A stretch of 64,000 nt of DNA from the NCBI GenBank assembly GCA_038237805.1, contig JBBRYI010000005.1, forward strand, positions 150,845 to 214,844. Reading direction: 5' to 3'. This DNA is from JBBQFI01 sp038237805. Lineage in GTDB: Bacteria > Verrucomicrobiota > Verrucomicrobiia > Chthoniobacterales > UBA10450. Below the pieces are notes generated by a model. That model was given only the letters and a program-made list of their open reading frames with translations, was not told the origin of the DNA and ran no database searches. Shown one piece after another: positions 17,465-24,556 of this stretch (position 1 is the first letter of the stretch; every line of letters starts with the position of its first letter). A program made the translations under genes and the position numbers.

Positions 17465-18793
17465 TTAGTTAAGGCGAATGCGTTCGTGGGAATCCCACGC
17501 ACTGGTGTCGGATAGAATCACTTGGTCTCCAGGCTGGAGGCCGTTCTGAATTTCGATGGTGTTGACTGAACTTCGGCCGAGTTTAACCGGCGTGCGAACA
17601 GCCTCGGAACTTCCGGAGACGATTTTGAAAAGACCGACCGTGCTGTTGTCCTGGCCGAAGGCGGGGCGGCCGACGTAAACGACATTGTCGAGACGTTCGA
17701 GTTCGACCGTTCCGTCGACACTCAAATCAGGTCGCGCGCCCTTGGGCAACTGGGCGTCGATTGCTACCTCGACGGTTACCGTGCCTTGTTCGACCGCGGG
17801 ATCGACACGAATGACATGACCTTCGACAACGCCGTTGCGCGTATCGATCGAAGCTTTTTGATTAACCTGAACATCTTTGGCCTGCGTTTCCGCGATCTTA
17901 ATCAGCGCTTTCAATTTTGTCGGATCGGCCACACGCGCGAGATTCGTTCCGAGCGTCACGCGCTGTCCCACTTCGACGGGCATCTGCTGCAGGACGCCGA
18001 CCATTCCGGCCTTCACGTGAAGCGCTTCAACCTGACTCGCTTTCAGTTTTGCTGATTGCGCCAATTGATCGACCGCCGCTTGCTTTGAAGCCAGCTGGGG
18101 CTCGATTGAATTACGCGCAAATTCCAGGCGCTTGTGCTCGATACCGTCCCGATTGGCGAGTTCTTCGGCTTTAACTTTCGATGTCTTATAGGTGAGCTCC
18201 GCGATCAAGCCATCCTTCTTCAGCCGGTCGTTCGTTTCGCTTTCCATCTTCGCCTGCTCGAGCTCGGAATGAACCTGGGCCGCGACCGATTCCTGTTGCA
18301 AAACCTCGCGCTGCAAAGTGGCGCGCAAAGTTTCCAGCTCAGCTTCCGCTGCTTTTGTTTGTAGCTCCGCATCATGCGCGGCTTGCTCCAGCTCCGGACT
18401 CGTTAGTTCGAGGAGCACAGTATCTTTTTCAACATGCGCACCAGGACGCACCACGATCTTCTCGACGCGTCCTTCGCTTCTCGCCGCGATCCATTGAATC
18501 TCTTCCGGAACGAGCGTTCCCAATCCACGGACCTGTCGCAACATTGGGCCTCGCTTCACCGTATCCACCCAGACGGTGGAACGATCCACGCTCGGCACCG
18601 CCGGCTTCAAACGTGACAGCAGCACCGTCACTAAAATTAGTCCGAGCACCGAACCGCCGACGATCATGATGCGGCGCTTGCGCTTTTTGCGGGCGACGTC
18701 GGGACGCGGTTTATCCATCGTGGAACTGCTCGGCGTAAAGCCGCTCGGTCGCACGATAGTATTCTCCGCTTTCGCTTCCAAGCCTCGATGCAT
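17465..18793 (-). CDS. MacA/HlyD-type membrane fusion (periplasmic adaptor) protein
   Basis: A 442-residue protein with one N-terminal membrane anchor (about 42-60) preceded by a run of Arg/Lys. Behind it come a beta-barrel/lipoyl half (RVEKIVVRPGAHVEKDTVLLELTSP), a long helical hairpin (about 125-250, rich in Glu, Ala and Gln), the second lipoyl half (MPVEVGQRVTLGTNLARVADP) and C-terminal barrel domains ending QNGLQPGDQVILSD. This is the RND/MacA adaptor architecture, linking inner-membrane ABC components to an outer-membrane channel. A GGAAAG site nine bases upstream supports the 18793 start; a start at 18718 (MDKPRPDV) is possible. No outer-membrane channel gene is visible in the window. 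Confidence 0.92.
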   Translation of the reverse strand: MHRGLEAKAENTIVRPSGFTPSSSTMDKPRPDVARKKRKRRIMIVGGSVLGLILVTVLLSRLKPAVPSVDRSTVWVDTVKRGPMLRQVRGLGTLVPEEIQWIAARSEGRVEKIVVRPGAHVEKDTVLLELTSPELEQAAHDAELQTKAAEAELETLRATLQREVLQQESVAAQVHSELEQAKMESETNDRLKKDGLIAELTYKTSKVKAEELANRDGIEHKRLEFARNSIEPQLASKQAAVDQLAQSAKLKASQVEALHVKAGMVGVLQQMPVEVGQRVTLGTNLARVADPTKLKALIKIAETQAKDVQVNQKASIDTRNGVVEGHVIRVDPAVEQGTVTVEVAIDAQLPKGARPDLSVDGTVELERLDNVVYVGRPAFGQDNSTVGLFKIVSGSSEAVRTPVKLGRSSVNTIEIQNGLQPGDQVILSDTSAWDSHERIRLN

Positions 18794-18811
18794 TGACCGG
18801 ATCTTTCCGAA

Positions 18812-19078
18812 TTAGACCGCGCCGATTGCGCGCACGAAATGATGAAGCGCGCTCGCGTTGCTCAACAACGCCGCCGCCACGGTCATCACGATCACCGCGA
18901 AAAACGCGCCTTCACCTGCAAAACTGTGTGGAGCTTCGTATTTGAAGTAATCGTCGCTGATGAGGCGGAATGAACGCGCATTGGCCACGCGTTTAGCGCA
19001 GCAGCCGTTCACTCCGTTGAGCGTAATCGCGGAGTAATTGTAATCGGTCTTCGGGAACTTTGTTTGGTTAGGTTTCAT
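18812..19078 (-). CDS. Small single-pass membrane protein, first gene of the sigma-54 operon
   Basis: An 88-residue protein that I do not recognise. The N-terminal half is polar (MKPNQTKFPKTDYNYS, then a GVNGCCAKR stretch). Residues about 56-76 are a single membrane helix (GAFFAVIVMTVAAALLSNASA). An AGAGAG-type purine-rich site precedes the ATG. It is the first gene behind the sigma-54-type promoter and lies 18 bases ahead of the adaptor gene, so it is probably co-transcribed. Candidate roles are an accessory subunit or a signal peptide for the exporter; both are inference. It may equally be an exported substrate. Confidence 0.6.
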   Translation of the reverse strand: MKPNQTKFPKTDYNYSAITLNGVNGCCAKRVANARSFRLISDDYFKYEAPHSFAGEGAFFAVIVMTVAAALLSNASALHHFVRAIGAV

Positions 19079-19159
19079 TTTCTTTTCTCTCTTTCATCCA
19101 TTGAGATGCACTTTGCATCGCGATTGGATTCAAAAAAATTTCTGGATGCCGCCCCCTAT

Positions 19160-19175
19160 TGCAATGGCCGTGCCA
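19160..19175 (-). promoter_or_regulatory. Sigma-54 (RpoN) -24/-12 promoter
   Basis: On the minus strand the site reads TGGCACGGCCATTGCA, an exact match to the sigma-54 consensus TGGCACG-N4-TTGCW. It lies about 80 bases upstream of the start at 19078, pointing toward the export operon, and directly beyond a gene pair encoding an NtrC-type activator and its kinase. Strong circumstantial support that the operon is RpoN-dependent. Confidence 0.85.
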
Positions 19176-19218
19176 ACCGAATAGGGAAAGTTCCAAACGG
19201 CTGTTTTCGTGACGCTTA

Positions 19219-19236
19219 CGTCGAACGTCTTCGACG
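19219..19236. promoter_or_regulatory. Candidate activator-binding palindrome
   Basis: CGTCGA and TCGACG flank a six-base centre (ACGTCT), 44-61 bases upstream of the -24 element. Position and dyad symmetry suit an upstream activating site for the neighbouring NtrC-type regulator. No second copy was found nearby, so this is tentative. Confidence 0.35.
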
Positions 19237-19309
19237 CAACACTGACCCGATAACTTCGGTTGTGGGATTGCACCGTCCCGCTTTCGGGACCCGCTGCGAG
19301 CACGTTTGC

Positions 19310-20644
19310 CTAACGAGGCAAACGCAACAGTGCTTCCGAACCGGAACGTCCGCGACGTTCCATCAACGTGAGCGAACCGCCGTGAGCTTCTGCGATCTGA
19401 CGACTGAGTGTAAGTCCAATTCCCGAACCGCCCGGCTTCGTCGTGAAAAAAGGAACGAACAAATTCGTTGGGTTCATCACGCCGGGTCCTTCGTCCTGGA
19501 CAAACACTTCGACGCAATCTCCCGCCTCGCGCCAACCGACCGCGACTCCGCCCTTTGTTTCGAGCGACGCCTCCACGGCGTTGTGCAAAATGTTGATGAG
19601 CAATTGTTCAATCTGAGCCGCATCAGCAATGATTGTCATTTCCGGGCTCGGCAGAACCTGCACCGGCAAACGCGTTTCCAGGGCCGCGACTCGCCTAACG
19701 AGTTCCCCCAGATCAAATGGTTCTTTCTGCGGGGGCGGGAGGCGAGCCAGCCGCGCGTATGCTTGCATGAACCGGCTGAGCGATTCCGCGCGCGTAGCGA
19801 TGACATTCAAGCCGCTGCGCGCATCATCCTTCCAGTCGGGGGCCGGCGGATCTCGCAAAATTAAATTCTCCAAACTGCCTGCGATCGATTTAATCGGAGC
19901 GAGCGAATTATTCATCTCGTGACCGAGGACGCGCACGAGACGTTGCCAGGCGTTGCGTTCTTCTTCGCGCAGCGTGCGACTGAGATCAGTCAGGACAATC
20001 AATTCATGCGGCAATCCGCGCTCGCGAAATGTGCTGCGTCGAATTCCCCATCGGCCTGAACCGCCGGGAAACGTCAGCGTTAACGGCGCGTCCACATCCG
20101 CGTCGCAAACAGCGGCCAATCCCAACTCGCTTGCACGGCGACCGAGCAACTTGTCCATCGGACGGCCGAGAAGATTCTCTCCCGCGCGATTGACCAGGCG
20201 CAAACGGCGTTCGGGATCGAAAGTAAAAACAGCAACGTCGATTTCCGTCATCACTGTTCGCAAAAGCGCCGTCGCTTCGAAAGCACCGAGCCGTTGCCGG
20301 CGCAACGTTTCACCAAGCGCGTTGACTTCGAGTAGCGCTTCGCCAAGAGAATCTTCCTCGCGGGCACCACGCGCGCGGATCGAATAATCCCCTTCCCGCA
20401 ATGCGGCGAGAAGATTCGTCATTGTCTGCAATGGACGAATCACATGCTCTCGCGCGCTGAGAATGAACCCCAGGCCGAATCCGCCGATCACCAGCGTCAG
20501 TGTCCATTGTACCTTTGCGCTGAAATCGCCAAACCAGAGCATCGCGAGCGCAACGATGACCGCGGGAGCTGCCGCCGCCATGCTGAGCCAGGTCAATCGT
20601 CCTTCGTAGGACCATTGTCGCCGGCGTTTCCCGCGCTTCGTCAT
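19310..20644 (-). CDS. NtrB/NtrY-like sensor histidine kinase
   Basis: A 444-residue membrane kinase. Two membrane helices (about 19-38 and 46-63) with almost no periplasmic loop are followed by a HAMP-like linker (VIRPLQTMTNLLAALREGDYSIRARG), a PAS-like domain (about 125-225, FTFDPERRLRLVNRAGENLLGR) and the HisKA box VRVLGHEMNNSLAPI with phosphorylatable His242. The ATPase domain has NILHNAVEAS, DEGPGV and FFTTKPGGSGIGLTLS. The short periplasmic loop suggests sensing in the membrane or cytoplasm. It follows the response-regulator gene by 30 bases, a two-gene operon, and most likely phosphorylates that protein. Confidence 0.93.
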   Translation of the reverse strand: MTKRGKRRRQWSYEGRLTWLSMAAAAPAVIVALAMLWFGDFSAKVQWTLTLVIGGFGLGFILSAREHVIRPLQTMTNLLAALREGDYSIRARGAREEDSLGEALLEVNALGETLRRQRLGAFEATALLRTVMTEIDVAVFTFDPERRLRLVNRAGENLLGRPMDKLLGRRASELGLAAVCDADVDAPLTLTFPGGSGRWGIRRSTFRERGLPHELIVLTDLSRTLREEERNAWQRLVRVLGHEMNNSLAPIKSIAGSLENLILRDPPAPDWKDDARSGLNVIATRAESLSRFMQAYARLARLPPPQKEPFDLGELVRRVAALETRLPVQVLPSPEMTIIADAAQIEQLLINILHNAVEASLETKGGVAVGWREAGDCVEVFVQDEGPGVMNPTNLFVPFFTTKPGGSGIGLTLSRQIAEAHGGSLTLMERRGRSGSEALLRLPR

Positions 20645-20674
20645 TCGCGGTTCGAGAATCGAAATCCGAAAGCC

Positions 20675-22024
20675 TTAAAGCCCATATTGCTGGAGCCGTC
20701 GATAAAACGCGCTTCGACTCAACCCGAGCGCCTCCGCCGCTTTCCGCGCGTTACCGTCATGTCGGGCCAGAGCTTTCTTGATCAAAAACGCTTCCACCTC
20801 CTCGAGACTCATGTCTTCGAGACGCGTGGAATCGTCGCGACCACTCGTTAGGCCGAGATCGTTCGCCTTCACATGCGGCCCTTGCGACATCAGGACCGCG
20901 CGCTCGATCACGTGATCCATCTCACGCACGTTTCCCGGAAATTGATGTTTCATGAGAAGATCGCGCGCCGGTTCGTCAAACCCGGCCAACGTCTTTGCGT
21001 AACGCTTCGTATGTTGCCGCAAAAAATTATTCGCCAGCGTCATGATGTCTTCGCGGCGTTCGCGCAACGGAGGAAGCGCGATCTCGATCGTATTCAGGCG
21101 AAAGAGCAGATCCTGCCGAAAACGGCCCGAAGCGACCTCGTCGTGCAGATTGGAATTCGTCGCGGAAATAATGCGAACATTGGAGTGCAAAGTCTTCGAC
21201 GAACCGACGCGTTCGAATTCGCCGGTCTCGATCATACGCAGCAATTTTGCCTGCTGATTAAGTGGAATGTTCGCGATCTCGTCCATGAACAATGTGCTTT
21301 CGTCTGCGAGCTCGAAACGTCCGGCACGATCCGTTTTCGCGTCGGTAAATGCGCCCTTCACATGGCCGAAAAGTTCGCTCTCGAAAATTCCTTCCGACAA
21401 ACCGCCCATGTTCACCGTGATCATGCTGTGCGATCCGCGCGGAGAAAGCGCATGGAGCGCCTGCGCAACAAGTCCTTTGCCGGTTCCGTTTTCGCCGGTG
21501 ATGAGAACGTTCGCGTCCGACGGTGCAACGCGCGAGATCATTTCCATCACCGGTCGCATGCTCGGTGCTTCCGCGATGAGATTCGGCGCACCGCCGCGCA
21601 ACAATTGATTCGCCGCTTCGAGCCGGCGACCTTTGCGCAATGCGGCAGAGAGTTCAATCTGCGTGCGCACGATCGCGAGCAAGCGCTCGTTGTCCCATGG
21701 CTTGGGAACAAAATCGCGCGCGCCGAGCTTCATCGCGTCGACGGCGAGATCTATTGTCGCCCACGCCGTCATGACCACGATCGGAAGCGTATTATCAAGC
21801 GCCTGGATTCGCGGAATGACTTCGAGCCCTTCCTGACCGGAAGTGGTATCGCGCGTGTAATTCAGATCCATCATCAGCAGCGAGTACTCACGTTTTTCCA
21901 GCGCCGCGAAAACGCCCGCCAGAGACGTGACCGCATCCATCTGATAGCCTTCCGGCTTCAACAAAATGCGGAGCGCTTCGAGTACGTCCTTCTGGTCGTC
22001 AGCGATTAGGATTCGTTGGCTCAC
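20675..22024 (-). CDS. NtrC-family sigma-54-dependent response regulator
   Basis: A 449-residue three-domain activator. The receiver domain (1-120) has DD at 9-10, phospho-acceptor Asp53 and Lys108. The AAA+ domain has Walker A GENGTGKG at 177-184, the sigma-54 contact loop as GAFTDA (224-229) rather than the classic GAFTGA, Walker B LFMDEI and the R-finger region. The Fis-type helix-turn-helix is at the C-terminus (NARKAAEALGLSRSAFYRRL). It is the first gene of the pair with the kinase. The sigma-54 promoter just downstream of the kinase is its obvious target. The GAFTDA form is known in other family members and need not impair activity. Confidence 0.95.
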   Translation of the reverse strand: MSQRILIADDQKDVLEALRILLKPEGYQMDAVTSLAGVFAALEKREYSLLMMDLNYTRDTTSGQEGLEVIPRIQALDNTLPIVVMTAWATIDLAVDAMKLGARDFVPKPWDNERLLAIVRTQIELSAALRKGRRLEAANQLLRGGAPNLIAEAPSMRPVMEMISRVAPSDANVLITGENGTGKGLVAQALHALSPRGSHSMITVNMGGLSEGIFESELFGHVKGAFTDAKTDRAGRFELADESTLFMDEIANIPLNQQAKLLRMIETGEFERVGSSKTLHSNVRIISATNSNLHDEVASGRFRQDLLFRLNTIEIALPPLRERREDIMTLANNFLRQHTKRYAKTLAGFDEPARDLLMKHQFPGNVREMDHVIERAVLMSQGPHVKANDLGLTSGRDDSTRLEDMSLEEVEAFLIKKALARHDGNARKAAEALGLSRSAFYRRLQQYGL

Positions 22025-22169
22025 GCGCTAAATCTCAACCGCGTTTCTAACGTAAAGTCAATTTTACCCGGCATGAGACAACTTGCCTAACGAGTCAAGT
22101 GTGTGCAAATGCGTGTTTGCCTGCTTGCTGTCCTATTCATAATATGCATCGACTTAATCGCTCAAAATT

Positions 22170-24050
22170 GTGCCGAGATTCTCTCGAAGTTGGTTACAAG
22201 GGCTGTTTATCGTCGCGGCAATCGCGAGCGCAAGCGCCTTGACTCTTCTTTCCCTCCGCGATTTTCGGCAACATTCGGCCGTGGCCGACAATCGTCCGGT
22301 CCAGTCTTCGCTTGGCAACTACGTTACGTCGGGCACATGCCGCTCCTGCCATCCCGGCAACTACGCCAGCTGGCACGCCTCGTTTCATCGCACCATGACG
22401 CAGGTCGCCACGACACAAAATTTGCCTAACGACATGGAGAAGGTGTATTTCGCGTTCAACGGTCTCGAGTACAAAGCGGAGCGCCGGGACGACTCCTATT
22501 TCGTGCGCACGAGGCGCGAAGGCGGAGAGTTTGATGAGGCGCGACAAGTCGTGCTCGTCACCGGTTCGCACAATCTGCAAATCCCGTGGCTCGAGACGCG
22601 GGAAGGCCGCACCCTCGAGCAGTTTCCCTTTGCCTACATCGTCGCGGAAAAAATGTGGGCGCCTGTGAGCGAGACGTTTCTCATTCCACCCGATCTGAAA
22701 GAATATTACTCGATCGGCGCGTGGAACGGCGCGTGCATGGATTGTCATGTCACCCATGGAGAATCGCGTTTCGTGAAGGACAACAAATGGGATTCGCAGG
22801 TGGCGGAATTCGGTATCGCCTGCGAAGCGTGTCACAGCGAAGGCCACGAACATATCGCTCTCAATCGCGATCCCGTTCGCCGCTTCAAAATTCACCTAAC
22901 CAGCAAATCCGACCCAAGCATGACGAATCCTTCGAAATTGAAGGGCCCGGAATCGGCGCTCGCGTGCGGCCAATGTCACAGCGTCTGGGCTTTCAACAAC
23001 ATGACGGAGAAGATCGATTTTAATCGCCATGGCGCGGGTTTTCGCCCAGGCAAAAATAACCTTGTGCAGCAGTTCGTCGTGCAGCCCAACTCGGCCGATC
23101 ACACCGAGCAAAAAGATTTCATTCGCAAAACCGAACCGGATTTTTTTCAAAACCGTTTCTGGGGTGATGGGATGATCCGCGTCACCGGTCGCGAATTCAA
23201 TGGCACGCAAGCCTCACCTTGTTTTCGTGGTGGCGAGTTCTCGTGCATCTCCTGTCACGAAATGCATCTCGATTCCCCTAGCGAGTCGAGCTTGAAACAC
23301 TGGAGCCAACATGCGCAGTTGAAACCGAAGATGGATGGCGACGCTGCGTGTTTGCAATGTCATCAAACGATGGCGACGCAAATCGCGGCGCACACTCATC
23401 ATGCGCCCGAGTCTGAGGGCAGCCGTTGTTACAACTGTCACATGCCGCGCACCACCTTTGGGTTGCTTCGCGCCATGCGCAGTCATCAAGTGTCGTCGCC
23501 GACCGTGCAGGAAAGCGTCGTGCATGGACGACCGAACGCGTGCAACCTTTGTCATCTCGACAAAACACTCGCCTGGACCGCGCAAAAACTTCAAGCCTGG
23601 TATAACCAACCCGAACCGCAACTCTCCCTCGAAAACCAAACTCTTTCGGCCGCGGTGCAGTGGATCGTCAAAGGCGACGCGGGACAGCGGGCGCTCATTA
23701 CGTGGGGAATGGGTTGGGAACCGGCGCAAAAAATTTCCGGACGCGATTGGCTTTATCCTTATCTCATTTACAGCCTGACCGATTCGTACGCCGCCATCCG
23801 CTTCGAAGCGTGGAAATCGTTGCAGACGTTGCCCGGATTTAACGATTTCTCGTTTACCTACACGGCAAATGATCGTTCACGGAGCGAAGCCGCTGACGAC
23901 GCCTACAAGAAATGGTTGCAACAAGCTCACGATTTATCACCGCTCTTCCCCGCGGAAAGCGCGCTTGAGAACGACGGCCGCTTTCAACAAGAAATCTTTC
24001 AGAAATTGCGCAGCGAACGCGATGAGAAACCAATTGTGTTGTCGGAATAA
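22170..24050 (+). CDS. Membrane-anchored octahaem cytochrome c
   Basis: A 626-residue protein starting at a GTG. An N-terminal anchor (about 10-29) is followed by eight CxxCH haem-binding motifs in order: CRSCH (57-61), CMDCH, CEACH, CGQCH, CISCH, CLQCH, CYNCH and CNLCH. The C-terminal third has no haem motif and looks helical (HEAT-like: SYAAIRFEAWKSLQTLPG). The arrangement recalls cytochrome c-554-related multihaem proteins; I cannot assign a substrate. It acts on the periplasmic side of the membrane in electron transfer. No strong ribosome-binding site is visible. The gene ends three bases before a palindromic repeat element (24054-24133). Confidence 0.88.
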   Translation: MPRFSRSWLQGLFIVAAIASASALTLLSLRDFRQHSAVADNRPVQSSLGNYVTSGTCRSCHPGNYASWHASFHRTMTQVATTQNLPNDMEKVYFAFNGLEYKAERRDDSYFVRTRREGGEFDEARQVVLVTGSHNLQIPWLETREGRTLEQFPFAYIVAEKMWAPVSETFLIPPDLKEYYSIGAWNGACMDCHVTHGESRFVKDNKWDSQVAEFGIACEACHSEGHEHIALNRDPVRRFKIHLTSKSDPSMTNPSKLKGPESALACGQCHSVWAFNNMTEKIDFNRHGAGFRPGKNNLVQQFVVQPNSADHTEQKDFIRKTEPDFFQNRFWGDGMIRVTGREFNGTQASPCFRGGEFSCISCHEMHLDSPSESSLKHWSQHAQLKPKMDGDAACLQCHQTMATQIAAHTHHAPESEGSRCYNCHMPRTTFGLLRAMRSHQVSSPTVQESVVHGRPNACNLCHLDKTLAWTAQKLQAWYNQPEPQLSLENQTLSAAVQWIVKGDAGQRALITWGMGWEPAQKISGRDWLYPYLIYSLTDSYAAIRFEAWKSLQTLPGFNDFSFTYTANDRSRSEAADDAYKKWLQQAHDLSPLFPAESALENDGRFQQEIFQKLRSERDEKPIVLSE

Positions 24051-24053
24051 GGT

Positions 24054-24133
24054 GTCATCCCGAGCGCAGCGAGGGACCGCGCAAATAACGCGAAGGATGG
24101 ACTTGAGAGGTTCTTCGCTTCGCTCAGAATGAC
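24054..24133. repeat. Dispersed palindromic repeat (GTCATCCCGAGC type), copy 1
   Basis: Imperfect terminal inverted repeats start GTCATCCCGAGCGCAGCGA and end with the complement of GTCATTCTGAGCGAAGCGA (16 of 19 match). A second copy of the family is at 26547-26623. It lies between the cytochrome stop and the next gene. Confidence 0.85.
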
Positions 24134-24145
24134 AACGCTCTTTGT

Positions 24146-24556
24146 ATGAATCTTGCAGATCGACATATTCGCTTTGGATGGTGGTCGCTGTTCGTCTTTG
24201 TTTGCGTGGGCATCACGCTCGAAACGCTGCATGGCTTTAAAAGCAGCTGGTATCTCGATGTTGGCAACGAAGTCCGGCGGCTCATGTTTACCCTTGGCCA
24301 CGCGCACGGCGCCGCGCTCTCTCTCATTAACATCGCCGCTGGCCTAACGAGCCGCAGCCTAACGAATAGCCAAATCCGGCGCTCCACATCGTTTTCCCTT
24401 ATTTGGGCAACCGTATTCATTCCCGGAGGATTTTTTCTAGGCGGATTTGCGACTTTCGGCGGCGATCCCGGTCTGGGAATTTGGCTTGTTCCTGTGGGCG
24501 CGCTCTTTCTTCTTTACGCAGTGGGCCGCTTCGCGCTCGACGCATCGAAGCGATGA
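24146..24556 (+). CDS. Small multi-pass membrane protein
   Basis: A 136-residue hydrophobic protein with about four membrane segments (about 10-26, 48-66, 81-98, 108-126). I do not recognise the family with confidence. The middle contains GLTSRSLTN, encoded by two direct copies of the GCCTAACGA motif 15 bases apart (24343, 24358), which look like a small internal duplication between helices. The stop overlaps the start of the S9 peptidase gene (ATGA), so the two are translationally coupled. Confidence 0.75.
   Translation: MNLADRHIRFGWWSLFVFVCVGITLETLHGFKSSWYLDVGNEVRRLMFTLGHAHGAALSLINIAAGLTSRSLTNSQIRRSTSFSLIWATVFIPGGFFLGGFATFGGDPGLGIWLVPVGALFLLYAVGRFALDASKR
24342..24365 (+). repeat. Direct pair of GCCTAACGA motif copies
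   Basis: GCCTAACGA occurs at 24342-24350 and again at 24357-24365, in the same orientation and the same codon frame of the small membrane-protein gene. Confidence 0.85.

Noticed and set aside
20873..22009. Long open frame (378 codons) antisense to the response-regulator gene
   Set aside because: Codon-periodic shadow of a well-conserved gene in GC-rich DNA; the product has no recognisable domain and is rich in Arg and His.
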